The translations under genes were made by a program, and so were the position numbers. A DNA stretch of 64,000 bases, taken from positions 3,019,570 to 3,083,569 of the forward strand of contig NC_023035.1 of assembly GCF_000507245.1 (NCBI RefSeq), given 5' to 3'. The notes under the pieces are model-generated. The model saw nothing but the letters and a program-made list of their open reading frames with translations. It had not been told where the DNA came from and searched no databases. Below, in pieces: positions 52,004 to 61,338 of the stretch (position 1 is the stretch's first letter; every line of letters starts with the position of its first letter). The DNA is from Salinispira pacifica. Lineage in GTDB: Bacteria > Spirochaetota > Spirochaetia > DSM-27196 > Salinispiraceae.

Positions 52004-53668
52004 TCAGGACGCCGTGTATGGTCTGAGAATGGAAAGCACCCTGTCTTCCCCCAGGGTTTTCAGGAATCCGGCGAGTCTCGGGCCCTTTTCCTTGGAGATA
52101 ACCAGCCTGTATAACAGAGTGAAGAAATCCTTGGGTTCAATACCGGCAGTTCTGGCTATACTATATATTTCATCCTGAAGTTCTTTGTCCTCAAGTCCAC
52201 CGATCCCTTTTTCCAGCAGGGCAACCAGTGCGGAAACCCCTGACGTTTGAGAATCGTCCAGCTCAAGAACCCTTTCGCCCCCCGGGTTCACGGAAAAGCG
52301 GAAATCTTCCGGGGCATACTCCTGAATCCAGTTCCAGGCGCATTGAGCCCTCACCAGGGCATCCTGAAGATCTTCTTCGCTCATGCGGCCGTCGGATACG
52401 GCCTCTTGTATTCCGGGGAACGCCTGAACGGCGGTCTCAATATCCCCGTTATGAATAAGGAGCAGATTGCACAAATGGCGGAACGGAATCTGAAGGAGGC
52501 CGCCCTTCCCTTCCCGCCGGGATTCTTTCCGGCTTACGGCCCGTGGATCCAACTGGCTCAGTTCATAGATCCGGCCTTCTTTCGCCTGCCGTTTTTCGTT
52601 GGCCTCTTCTTCACCGAAATAGATCCGTTCGCAGCGGTCGTAATCCTCATAAATTTTTATTACGTCAAGATCGAAACTGATGGAAAACTCTGCATTTGGA
52701 CGGGTCCCGGCAAAGAGGTAGCGCACGATCTCCGGCTGATATACCTTCAGCACGTCCTCAATGCTCACCACATTTCCCAGGGAGGAGCTGATTTTACCGC
52801 CCTGGCCTTTAATGCTGATAAAATCGTATTTAAAACTTACCGGTGCATCGAAATCATACACTGCCTTTGATATCCGTTTTGCGGTATCAAATGAGCCTCC
52901 GGCTGAATGATGCTCTTTTCCCGCAGGTTCAAAATCCACATGTTCATAATTCCAGCGCATGGGCCAGTCGATCCGCCATGGCAGTTTGACGTTTGAGCTG
53001 GTCCGAAGATCCAGAGTTTCCTCTTTTCCGCTCTCTTCACAGAGGTAGCGGATGCTCCACTCACCGTCCCAGCTTAATACCCTGGTGGTATCTTTATGGG
53101 TGAAACTGCTGAACACGGAAACGGGCCACCAGTCATCCGCCAGGGGTGTGGTGCGATGCTCATTGAGAATATCCATGATTTCACGTCTGTGCTCCAGGGC
53201 TTTGCGGATTCCCTCTGCATAGTCGCTGTGGCGGTATTTTTCCGCCTGATAAATATAATCGGGGCGAATTCCCAGTTTTGGAAGCACTGATTCAACGGCT
53301 GTCTCCATGGCCCTGGCATAGCTTGATTCCTTCGCCCAGGGATCCGGAGCGTCTACTATGGGCCACCTGAGGTATTTTTCCAATTCTTCCTGACGGGGCA
53401 TATTTTTGGGTATTTTACGGAATACATCGTAATCGTCCCAGCTGTAAATAAAGCGGGAATTGACGCCGCGATCGAGAAGAGCCCGGTGCACCAGATCAAC
53501 GGTAATAATTTCCCGAAAATTTCCGATATGTACCGTTCCCGACGGGGTTATCCCCGAGGCACAGGTATATTGTTCCCTGGGACTGCCGTCCTCATTCTTT
53601 CTGCTTCCGGTTATTCGCTGGGCATTCTGATCCGCCCAATGACTGAGATTCTCGTGAAATTTTGCCAT
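52004..53668 (-). CDS. lysS: Lysyl-tRNA synthetase, class I
   Basis: A 554-residue class I LysRS, the form found in spirochaetes, most archaea and alphaproteobacteria. The signature HIGH is SGTVHIGNF and KMSKS is KISSSLGN. The anticodon-binding domain is alpha-helical at the C-terminus. It is unrelated to class II LysRS of most bacteria, making it a good lineage marker. It lies between two sensor kinases and the btu operon on the same strand, but a functional link is not apparent. Confidence 0.94.
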   Translation of the reverse strand: MAKFHENLSHWADQNAQRITGSRKNEDGSPREQYTCASGITPSGTVHIGNFREIITVDLVHRALLDRGVNSRFIYSWDDYDVFRKIPKNMPRQEELEKYLRWPIVDAPDPWAKESSYARAMETAVESVLPKLGIRPDYIYQAEKYRHSDYAEGIRKALEHRREIMDILNEHRTTPLADDWWPVSVFSSFTHKDTTRVLSWDGEWSIRYLCEESGKEETLDLRTSSNVKLPWRIDWPMRWNYEHVDFEPAGKEHHSAGGSFDTAKRISKAVYDFDAPVSFKYDFISIKGQGGKISSSLGNVVSIEDVLKVYQPEIVRYLFAGTRPNAEFSISFDLDVIKIYEDYDRCERIYFGEEEANEKRQAKEGRIYELSQLDPRAVSRKESRREGKGGLLQIPFRHLCNLLLIHNGDIETAVQAFPGIQEAVSDGRMSEEDLQDALVRAQCAWNWIQEYAPEDFRFSVNPGGERVLELDDSQTSGVSALVALLEKGIGGLEDKELQDEIYSIARTAGIEPKDFFTLLYRLVISKEKGPRLAGFLKTLGEDRVLSILRPYTAS

Positions 53669-53701
53669 AGTGGAGGGAGTATATACGGATTTACCGGGAT
53701 C

Positions 53702-55117
53702 TTACAAGAACCCCCCGTCATCCTGGGAGTCCAGAAACCGGCTCAGCCGGGAATAGTTCATGATTACTGCATCTTTTTTCAGCTTCCGGAACAACGCTTC
53801 CCCCCGGGGGTCGTGGAAGCTTCTCACACCGCTCCACCCCGAAGCAGCGCTTCCGTGGGAAACTGTACTCCGGCGCTCCGCAAAATTTTCCGGCTTTCGG
53901 AGGGTCGGCTCCGTTTCGGGGATGTAATCATCCATAATGATCAGCCTTGATGCATGGGAGGCCAGTTCAAGATTCCTCAGATTTCCCCTTCCCACGGGAA
54001 AACTGCAAAGCACCGTGTAATCCGCTTCCCTGCAAAGGGCTTTCGCCCGGGAAAAACTTTCATCATCTATTTCGCTGAAGGGCTCAATTTCCACCAGGGG
54101 GATGTCCAGAGAGTTCCACAGCTCGGCATCGGAATCAAGTCGGTGGGCGATTCCTGCGCTGAACTGTATGCCCCTTCGAATCAGAAGCCGAGTGATATTG
54201 ATACCGCTTCCCGCTCCGCCGATGATGTGAAAGCGCTTTCTTCCCCCCTGAGGATAATTTCTCACCGGATGTACCGAGGGTGCACCGCTGCTTTTATTTC
54301 TCCCGATCATTACCCGGGTTGAATAGGCCGATTCGATATGTTCTCTGGTGAGCACCTCGGACGGCTCCCCCTGGCTGACAATCCGGCCCCTGTCCAGGAG
54401 GATCAGACGGCTGCAGTATTCCGCAGCCAGGTTGAGGTTGTGAATGGCAATCACCGCTCCCCGCCCCTCCCGGGTCAATTCTTCCACCATTTCCAGCAGG
54501 GTGTTTTCGTGTCCGATATCCAGATTTGAGGTGGGTTCATCTAGAAGCAGTACCGGGGTATTCTGCATCAACAGTCTGGCAAAGAGTACCAGCTGGCGTT
54601 CTCCTCCGGAAAGATGGTTGAAATGACGGTGGCGGATATGACGCAGTCCCACATAATCAAGAGCTTTTTCCGCAAGGGCTCTGTCGTCGTCGGAAGACCG
54701 CACACCCCGCCCGATGCCGCGGTACGATCCCATCTCCACCACTTCCAGAGCGGAAAAACTCAGATCCCCCGGGCCGTCCTGGGCAACATATGAAATACGC
54801 TCTGCCCGGCGGCGGTGGCTGAGTTCATCAAGAGAATCCCCCAGAACCCGGATGCTTCCGGAACGGCTGCTGAGAAATCCCAGCATACATTTAAGAAGAG
54901 TGCTCTTCCCCGAGCCGTTTGGACCGATGAGCCCGATTATCTCCCCACGCTGCAGATGGAACGATACCCGGGATAAAATCTGCACATCTCCGATACTGCA
55001 GTTCAGCCCCTGAACATCCAGCAGCGGCGCAGTCCCGGGTTCGCCGGATTCTGATGGGGCGCTTTTCGGGTCCAGGCGTTCCGGTTCAGTATTTCCGTTT
55101 CTTCGTTTCCGGCTCAT
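53702..55117 (-). CDS. btuD: Cobalamin ABC transporter ATPase with extra C-terminal domain
   Basis: A 471-residue ATPase. Residues about 32-275 are a FecE/BtuD-type ABC domain: Walker A GPNGSGKST, signature LSGGERQLV, Walker B LLLDEPTSNLD, and the His switch AIHNLN. Residues about 283-471 form a second domain starting with FHIIGGAGSGINITRLLI, a Gly-rich nucleotide-binding-like turn, then alternating strands and helices. Most BtuD proteins lack this part. The 4-base overlap with btuC and the upstream cobalamin riboswitch indicate a B12 role. Confidence 0.85.
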   Translation of the reverse strand: MSRKRRNGNTEPERLDPKSAPSESGEPGTAPLLDVQGLNCSIGDVQILSRVSFHLQRGEIIGLIGPNGSGKSTLLKCMLGFLSSRSGSIRVLGDSLDELSHRRRAERISYVAQDGPGDLSFSALEVVEMGSYRGIGRGVRSSDDDRALAEKALDYVGLRHIRHRHFNHLSGGERQLVLFARLLMQNTPVLLLDEPTSNLDIGHENTLLEMVEELTREGRGAVIAIHNLNLAAEYCSRLILLDRGRIVSQGEPSEVLTREHIESAYSTRVMIGRNKSSGAPSVHPVRNYPQGGRKRFHIIGGAGSGINITRLLIRRGIQFSAGIAHRLDSDAELWNSLDIPLVEIEPFSEIDDESFSRAKALCREADYTVLCSFPVGRGNLRNLELASHASRLIIMDDYIPETEPTLRKPENFAERRSTVSHGSAASGWSGVRSFHDPRGEALFRKLKKDAVIMNYSRLSRFLDSQDDGGFL

Positions 55118-56133
55118 CCTATCTGTCCTTTTCTCTGATACCGGATAATGAGGTAAATAAAATAGGGTCCCCCGATAATGGATGTGATAATTCCGGTCTT
55201 TATTTCATACGGTGGTATGAGGATTCTTCCGAGGGTGTCGGACAGGAGAAGGAAAACCGCGCCGGCGGCTGCGGAAACCGGTAAAAGCCTTCGGTTGTCC
55301 GCCCCTATGATCATCCGCATAAGGTGGGGAACCATCAGCCCCACAAACCCCACCGGACCGGCCAGGGATATGGCCATTGCGGTAAGCAGGGATGCAAGGC
55401 TGAGAATGCCCAGCTTAACCGCCTCCACCGGTACTCCCAGGCTGTGAGCCTGTTCATCGCCCAGGGCCAGAAGATTCAGGGTGCCGGATAACAGAAATAG
55501 CACGCCTCCTCCGGCTGCAATCACCGGAACAGGCCAGATAAGACGGCTGAACTGCACCCCTTCCAGCCCTCCCATGGTCCAGAACAGAAACTGACTCATT
55601 TCATATCTGTCTGAGAAAAGCAGCAGGGCGGATACCATACCGTTGAGAAAACTGGAGACTGCAAGACCCGCCAGAATGACAAACAGAAGGTGGGATCTTC
55701 CCCGGCTGGATCCGATGAGGTACACGAAAAGAGAAGCAAGCATGGCTCCGGTGAAGGCTGCGGCGGGCAGCACCGATGAATGCATCATATTCACACCCAG
55801 GGCAATTGTGAGGACTGCTCCGAAACTGCTGCCGGCGGAAATGCCCAGAATATCGGGGCTTGCCATGGGGTTACGGAACACTCCCTGGACGGCTGCTCCG
55901 CTCACCGCCAGGGCGGCGCCGGCAAGCAGGGCAGCAAGACTCCTGGGAAGACGGATGTGCCAGACAATTGCCAGATTGGAGGCTGGCAGTTCACGATCCG
56001 GCATAAACAGTTTCCCGGAAATAACTTCCAGCACCTCACCCGGAGAAAGGGACACGGCTCCCAGGGCGATGGATATTACTAAACTCAGAAGCATCATCAG
56101 TATGAGTGCAGGAAGGATTAATGTACGTTTCAT
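55114..56133 (-). CDS. btuC: Cobalamin ABC transporter permease
   Basis: A 339-residue FecCD-family permease with about 10 membrane helices. Family motifs include WHIRLPRSLAALLAGAALAVSG, GISAGSSFGAVL, and VGFVGLMVPHLMRMI (the loop that contacts the ATPase). It forms the channel with the btuD ATPase and receives cobalamin from the binding protein. The riboswitch upstream of the operon makes cobalamin rather than iron-siderophore the likely cargo. Confidence 0.9.
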   Translation of the reverse strand: MKRTLILPALILMMLLSLVISIALGAVSLSPGEVLEVISGKLFMPDRELPASNLAIVWHIRLPRSLAALLAGAALAVSGAAVQGVFRNPMASPDILGISAGSSFGAVLTIALGVNMMHSSVLPAAAFTGAMLASLFVYLIGSSRGRSHLLFVILAGLAVSSFLNGMVSALLLFSDRYEMSQFLFWTMGGLEGVQFSRLIWPVPVIAAGGGVLFLLSGTLNLLALGDEQAHSLGVPVEAVKLGILSLASLLTAMAISLAGPVGFVGLMVPHLMRMIIGADNRRLLPVSAAAGAVFLLLSDTLGRILIPPYEIKTGIITSIIGGPYFIYLIIRYQRKGQIG

Positions 56134-56197
56134 ATCATCCTGTTCTACGAGGCAGGGTGACGGCCTGCAGCCGCCCCCTGATCAGAACACATGCCGA

Positions 56198-57244
56198 TTA
56201 AAACAGGCCCGGATACGCACGCTCTGCAACAAAGCGCACCGAATCGGCAATATACTGACTGTAGGTGGATTTCAGATGTTCCGGAACCATGTAGAGCCTC
56301 CGGTTTTCAACGGCGGGAACGTCCTGCAGGGAAGGATCGCTCTGCACTTCATCTTTGAAGCCCTCTGCCGCCTCCGGTTCGCCCCAGACCCATCCGGGAA
56401 GAAACAGAAGATCCGGCTGCTCCGCAATAAGAAGTTCCTTGGATACCGGTACCTGTCCGTAGTCATCGCTTCCGTATGATGCGGCGATATTGATGAGGCC
56501 CGCATGATCAAGAATGATGTTCCAGGTGGTGTCTCCGCCGCTTGCGCTTCCCCATGTGTTATAGTCCATGGTTCTGAGCTTCTCTTCCGGCTCCAGGTTT
56601 TCCAGGGCCAGAGACACATCTTCCAGAGTCCGGTTCATTTCATCCACTATCCGGCGGGCTTCCTCCGGGGCGTTCAGAATTCTGCCCAGTTTGAGGATTT
56701 CTTCCCGGATTCCATTCATGGTCACCGGAGTTTGAATGCGGTACACGGTGAGCCCGGCCTGTTCCAGCTGCTCCACCTTGGACTGGTCGCTCCAGTTGGC
56801 TACAAACACCATATCAGGATACATTTCGATGAGCAGTTCAACATTGAGGTCGATCTGGCGGGGGACCTCTTCCGCCCGGTCGGCTACATTGGAATACACC
56901 GGATCTGACGCCAGGCTGGTGATTGCCGCAAGCCGCCGGGTGGAGATGAGGTCCATCAGGACCTCATCGCTGAACAGCGTAAGACTGGCAACTGATTCCG
57001 GTTCGCTCTGGATGGTTACCTCATTATTGAGCCCGTCTTTCACGGTCAGAGGATAGCTTGTCCGAACAATCGCATCGGCTGTTTCCGGTGTTGAATCCGA
57101 TGGGGATTCGGATGGGACCGCAGACTCAGCTGCGGCGGACGGGGTTTCCGCCGTCTGTTCACCGCTTCCCGCTGCTGCCAGTGGAAACACCAACACCAGA
57201 GCCAGCAACAGGCCGGCAACAGCCCGTTTCATTGAAAAAATCAT
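56198..57244 (-). CDS. btuF: Cobalamin ABC transporter binding protein
   Basis: A 348-residue exported binding protein of the FepB/BtuF family: signal peptide (GLLLALVLVFPLAAA), a low-complexity Ser/Glu/Pro linker (about 25-60), and the substrate-binding lobes (ELLIEMYPDMVFV, LLIAEQPDLLFLPGWVWGE). It may be lipid-free or linked to the membrane; a lipobox is not clear. ATG at 57244 follows AGGAG. Expression is expected to be repressed by adenosylcobalamin through the riboswitch immediately upstream. Confidence 0.88.
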   Translation of the reverse strand: MIFSMKRAVAGLLLALVLVFPLAAAGSGEQTAETPSAAAESAVPSESPSDSTPETADAIVRTSYPLTVKDGLNNEVTIQSEPESVASLTLFSDEVLMDLISTRRLAAITSLASDPVYSNVADRAEEVPRQIDLNVELLIEMYPDMVFVANWSDQSKVEQLEQAGLTVYRIQTPVTMNGIREEILKLGRILNAPEEARRIVDEMNRTLEDVSLALENLEPEEKLRTMDYNTWGSASGGDTTWNIILDHAGLINIAASYGSDDYGQVPVSKELLIAEQPDLLFLPGWVWGEPEAAEGFKDEVQSDPSLQDVPAVENRRLYMVPEHLKSTYSQYIADSVRFVAERAYPGLF

Positions 57245-57250
57245 AGAGCA

Positions 57251-57266
57251 CTCCTATAAGAATAGG
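57251..57266 (-). promoter_or_regulatory. SD-masking hairpin of the cobalamin riboswitch
   Basis: CCTAT (57266-57262) and ATAGG (57257-57253) form a short stem with a 4-base loop. The 3' arm overlaps the AGGAG ribosome site of btuF, consistent with a translational expression platform. Confidence 0.5.
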
Positions 57267-57289
57267 TTCGCGTACAGGTTGTTTGTATG

Positions 57290-57433
57290 AAGGTTCCCGT
57301 CTCCTGGCTTCCGGATTGGATGGATATCCGTCGGAATCAGCCTTCCCAGTGTCCCAGTGGCAAAACGATTCCGATAATACCGGTTACAGTGGCGCGTCCG
57401 CAGCGGATTTTCACCGCTTTCCGTTAGAACCTT
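57290..57433 (-). promoter_or_regulatory. Cobalamin riboswitch controlling btuFCD
   Basis: On the minus strand the sequence has the cobalamin riboswitch hallmarks in order: AAGGTTC (P1 5' arm), GGTGAAAATCCGCTGCGGAC, CGCCACTGTAA, TTGCCACTGGG, GGGAAGGC, GAAGCCAGGAGAC, and the 3' P1 arm GAACCTT. GCCAGGAGAC is the highly conserved B12-box-type sequence. It precedes btuF by 45 bases. Binding of adenosylcobalamin is known to turn such genes off. Confidence 0.95.
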
Positions 57434-57540
57434 GGTTCTTTGTACAATCCACCGGGGAAATAATCAATAGCAGAGCCGGGGGGTCAGAAAACTCCAGGCT
57501 CATCCCGCAGAAGGCGGCTCAGTATCCGGAAGGAAGCGTA

Positions 57541-59508
57541 TTATCCGGAAGGGATAACGGGAAACACATCCCTGCGACCCTCCGGCGGGGTGCGGGGAAA
57601 ACTGATCCGGAATCCTGCCCCGGCAGGCCCGGTATCTTCAAGAACGATCTCCCCGCCGAAGACTGCCTGGATGATATTCAGAACCAGAAACATTCCCAGT
57701 CCGCTCCCGCCGTCATCCATCTTTGTACTGATATAAGGTTCAAATATGGATGTTCTGACTTCCGTGGAGATGCCCTGACCGTTATCCCGGTAATAGATCC
57801 GGATCGTTCCCTCTTCCCACTCCTGCCCGCTGATGGTGATCCTCCCCGGACCGTCCCCGGGAATGCCGTGGCGGAGGGTATTGCCGATCAGATTGGTAAA
57901 GACCTGTTCCAGCGGTCCGGGATAGGAGTCCAGGACGATATCTCTGTCTATGTTAAGTATCACCTCAACACGTTTCCGTTTCAGCTGAAACCCCATGCTG
58001 GATACCACCCCCTGCACCACCTCAAAGAGATTGAACTCACGCCGGCGCATACTGCCCTGATCAACCGCAAGCTGTTTCAGATTTTTCACCAGATCAGTCG
58101 CCCTGCGCAAATTAATAAAGCTGTGATTCACCGCGTCACTTCCGTAGCTGAGAAAATCCTCAAGCCCGCTGCGGGTGAGTGCAGCGGAATCAACCTGCCG
58201 TTGAATCTCCGAAAATTCCTGTTTCAGATTGCTTATCATGGTAACGGCATTTCCCAGAGGAGTATTCATCTCGTGTGAAAGCCCCCCCACCAGTCCTCCC
58301 AGGGAGGCCAGTTTCTCTGACTGGAGCAGCTGTTCATACATGGTCTGGATTCGCTCATTCTTTTCACGAATGGTGGTGGACATGTGAGCAAGTCTGAGCT
58401 CAAGCTCCGAAAGCTCATTGGTGCTGGAAAATACCGGCCGTATTGTTTCCATATTTTCCTCAAAGTCTGCCACCCGGTCCCGGAGGGAGAGAAGCGGGCG
58501 TATCAGCCTGCGGCTGAGATACAGGTACAGGGCGATAGACAGGATCAGAGAAAAAATAATTCCCGCGGCGATTGTTGTAAGGTTGATATTCCGGATCGGA
58601 CGGTGGAGCTCATACGAATCCACGGTTATTCCCATATACCAGGGGAGTATTCCTGTTTGCACATTCACGTGAAGAGCATCATCAATTTGAACAACCCGGG
58701 AGCCCCCCATTCTGTAGGGAAAGATTTCCTGATCGGTTACAGATCCCGGAGGACGGTATCGTTCGCTGCCGGCTGCAGTATCACCCTGAAAATTCTCCAG
58801 CGGATCCCTGATGATTCCAAGACCGCTGAGAACCTCAATCCGGGTTTTCATTCTCAGATCCGGATCACTGTGAATAATATAACGGTAACTTTCATCGATC
58901 ACATATATCTGCATGTCTTCATCCGGGAGACGGAACGAGAGGAAATCTATTGCGAACCTCTCAATATTGAATATCCCCATGAGTACGGCGATGGTCTCGT
59001 TTTCGTGGATTACCGGGGCTGCAATTCCGATGCTTGGAGCACCGGCCCTGGAAGTAACCGCCCGGGTATCCATCACGGGTTTTCCCGATTCCAGACTTCG
59101 CCGGAAAGACAGATACTGACGCATGGTCTCTCCTTCCATCCTCAGGCTTCCGGAGGCCTCCACGATTCCCCGGGGGTTAATGAGCACGATATCTTCAAGG
59201 TAGGCTGAAGCCTCCCTGGCCAGGGCAAGCATATAGAGGGACTGCCGGGGATCGTCCTGGAGAATGGCGGTTCGGAGACTGTTTTCAAAGGAGTAGGCGT
59301 TCACGATGGACCGGGTCTTATCAACCTGCTGTTCCAGATGCCGGGCATAGGTTTCCACCAGAAGTTCCAGGTACCGGTATTCCCTTTCCAGAATGCTGCT
59401 GCGAAAGAGTACGGAAAGTACCGATCCCAGTATCACAAAACTTCCTAGCACCAGAAGCGTTATAACCAGGACAATTTGAAAATTCAGATTCTGTCTTCTC
59501 AGCTTCAA
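57541..59508 (-). CDS. Cache-domain sensor histidine kinase
   Basis: A 655-residue kinase with an N-terminal membrane helix, an extracytoplasmic double-Cache-like sensor of about 260 residues (ending near DDALHVNVQTGILPWYMGITVD), and a second membrane helix (LTTIAAGIIFSLILSIAL). A linker/HAMP-like segment follows, then the phospho-His box GGLSHEMNTPLGN, and the ATP domain (NLIGNTLRHG, DNGQGI, GGSGLGMFL). It is a paralogue of the kinase at 50.4-51.9 kb. TTG is the start, with a strong GGGGGAGG ribosome site. It lies just upstream of the btu operon on the same strand. Ligand unknown. Confidence 0.88.
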   Translation of the reverse strand: MKLRRQNLNFQIVLVITLLVLGSFVILGSVLSVLFRSSILEREYRYLELLVETYARHLEQQVDKTRSIVNAYSFENSLRTAILQDDPRQSLYMLALAREASAYLEDIVLINPRGIVEASGSLRMEGETMRQYLSFRRSLESGKPVMDTRAVTSRAGAPSIGIAAPVIHENETIAVLMGIFNIERFAIDFLSFRLPDEDMQIYVIDESYRYIIHSDPDLRMKTRIEVLSGLGIIRDPLENFQGDTAAGSERYRPPGSVTDQEIFPYRMGGSRVVQIDDALHVNVQTGILPWYMGITVDSYELHRPIRNINLTTIAAGIIFSLILSIALYLYLSRRLIRPLLSLRDRVADFEENMETIRPVFSSTNELSELELRLAHMSTTIREKNERIQTMYEQLLQSEKLASLGGLVGGLSHEMNTPLGNAVTMISNLKQEFSEIQRQVDSAALTRSGLEDFLSYGSDAVNHSFINLRRATDLVKNLKQLAVDQGSMRRREFNLFEVVQGVVSSMGFQLKRKRVEVILNIDRDIVLDSYPGPLEQVFTNLIGNTLRHGIPGDGPGRITISGQEWEEGTIRIYYRDNGQGISTEVRTSIFEPYISTKMDDGGSGLGMFLVLNIIQAVFGGEIVLEDTGPAGAGFRISFPRTPPEGRRDVFPVIPSG

Positions 59509-59627
59509 AGCCCTCCCCCGGCCCTTTCTACGGAGTCTGGCCCATTTCCAATGGCCCCCATATCTTCAGTATAATATATTCGCATACTCTCTTGATATTG
59601 AAATCCGGGAACGTTACTCTTCAGCTC

Positions 59628-60256
59628 ATGATTAATGAATTTATTCCGGTTTTTCTCACAATGTTTATTCTCATCGATCCACTTGGCGTCTCCATGGTTT
59701 ATCTCAGCCTGGTGAACAGCGCCCACCTGAATAAACATGAAGAGCGGGTTGTGGCATTCAAGGCTCCGGGCATCGCATTTTTTGTACTTACCCTGTTCAT
59801 CTTTTTCGGGCGGCAGCTCATTTCCGCATTGGGAATCCAGCCCGGCAGTCTCTATGTGGCAGGTGGAATTCTTCTGTTTTTTGTTGCAATGGATCTGTTG
59901 TTCGGCAAGGCCAAACGAACGACCAAGACCAACGAGAATGCAGGTGAGTATGACGGCACAGAAATCGCCATTTTTCCCCTGGCGCTGCCGCTGCTTTCCG
60001 GCCCCGGGGCAATCACCGCCATACTGATTTTCACATCCGAACACAGCGAATCCCTGGGCTTCACATTTATTCTGCTGGGAATTGTGGCCCTGGTGCTGTT
60101 CACCGCCATGATCGCCATGCTGGGGGCAGATTCCTGCGAAAAATTCTCAGGCGAACCGGCGTTACGGTGATTGAGCGAATTATGGGGATTCTTCTTTCGG
60201 GTATGAGTGTGCAATTTGTGTACAACGGCATTGAACGCCTGGGACTTATCGGATGA
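59628..60256 (+). pseudogene. marC: MarC-family membrane protein, frame broken by an apparent single-base deletion
   Basis: MarC proteins are integral membrane proteins of unknown function with six helices. The frame reads through helices 1-5 (MINEFIPVFLTMFILIDPLG, GILLFFVAMDLLFG, PLLSGPGAITAILIF, GIVALVLFTAMIAMLG) and then runs out of frame near GADSCEK, stopping at 60170. The expected end (LRKILRRTGVTVIERIMGILLSGMSVQFVYNGIERL, in parts RRTGVTVIERIMG, LSGMSVQFVYNG) is in the next frame and closes at 60256. One extra C near 60133-60134 restores it. The restored stop overlaps the DUF72 start by four bases. Confidence 0.82.
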
Positions 60257-61167
60257 ACAGAGAGGCCGGCTCCTTCCCCCATGGCGAGCTCAGCCTGGGT
60301 ACCTGCAGCTGGAAGTACGACGGCTGGAAAGGTTCGGTCTACCCCGAGAAAGTCGGCGGCAAAAGCGCAGATTACCTCCAGGAGTACGCCCGCAAATTCT
60401 CCAGTGTTGAGATTGACCAGTGGTTCTGGAGCCTGTTCGATAATAATCCCCGGCTGCCGGATCCCGCCACAGCCGGGGAATACGCCGCCCGTACCCCCGA
60501 CAATTTCCGCTTCACCGTCAAGCTGCCGGACAGCCTCAGCCTCACCCACCACAGAAGCAGAAGCAGCATTCAGGGTTCAAACCCCTATTTCCTGTCAACG
60601 GATCTGATGCTTCAGGTGATGAATCACCTCTCCCCCATCCTGCCGAAAACCCGGGTTCTCATGCTCCAGTTCGAATATCTGAATAAGAAGAAAATGCCGG
60701 ATGCTTCCCGTTTGTATGAACTGCTGGGAAGTTTTGCTCATCACAGCCTTTCCCACCCGGCATTCGCTTCCCCCGGGGGCGTCTACCTGGGTGCGGAGAT
60801 ACGAAACCCCGATTATCTTCACCCGGAACACTTCCGTTTTCTCAACAGCCGGGGAATCGTTCCGGTTCTCCTCCACGGATACTATATGCCGCCGGTGTAC
60901 CGCACCCTGCAGGAGCATGCAGGACTGCTGGACCCCAGCCGCCCTGTGGTTATCCGCCTGCACGGTCCTGACCGGAAGCAGATGGATCAGCTCAGTTCAG
61001 GCCGGTGGGACCGCATCCTGCGCCCCATGGATGAGGATCTTGATCTGGTGCTGGGGGAAGTCCGGAAGCTCATGGACCGGGGCATACATGTCATTCTGAA
61101 TGTGAATAATCATTACGAAGGCAGTGCTCCTCTGACTATCGGAAAAATACTCAGCAGGCTGGAGTAG
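60253..61167 (+). CDS. DUF72 family protein
   Basis: A 304-residue protein of the DUF72 family, which has a TIM-barrel fold and is common in bacteria and archaea but of uncertain function. The opening LGTCSWKYDGWKGSVYPE is the family signature, and the middle NFRFTVKLPDSLSLTHH also fits. The start overlaps the end of marC (once its frame is restored) as ATGA. No catalytic role can be assigned. The gene is followed by a promoter for the next gene. Confidence 0.9.
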   Translation: MNREAGSFPHGELSLGTCSWKYDGWKGSVYPEKVGGKSADYLQEYARKFSSVEIDQWFWSLFDNNPRLPDPATAGEYAARTPDNFRFTVKLPDSLSLTHHRSRSSIQGSNPYFLSTDLMLQVMNHLSPILPKTRVLMLQFEYLNKKKMPDASRLYELLGSFAHHSLSHPAFASPGGVYLGAEIRNPDYLHPEHFRFLNSRGIVPVLLHGYYMPPVYRTLQEHAGLLDPSRPVVIRLHGPDRKQMDQLSSGRWDRILRPMDEDLDLVLGEVRKLMDRGIHVILNVNNHYEGSAPLTIGKILSRLE

Positions 61168-61215
61168 CCGGGTTTAATTGCAGAAGCAGAACTCACAGGG
61201 TGCGGATTTTCCTCT

Positions 61216-61244
61216 TTGACGAAGAAGGATCTACGCTCTATAAT
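61216..61244 (+). promoter_or_regulatory. Strong sigma-70-type promoter upstream of a lipoprotein gene
   Basis: TTGACG and a perfect TATAAT are separated by 17 bases. It is the best promoter seen in the window and points to the lipoprotein gene at 61339, giving a leader of about 88 bases. Confidence 0.7.
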
Positions 61245-61338
61245 GCCTTAACTCATATTCGGACCGCCCTGCTTTTTTTCTCCGGATGAAATCATTTCCG
61301 GAATGTCAGGGCATCTTTACCAGGATGGCGTACCACCC

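Noticed and set aside
59505-60044. 179-codon minus-strand frame opposite marC
   Set aside because: Composition (many Cys, Gln, His) is that of an antisense shadow; MarC on the other strand is clearly real.
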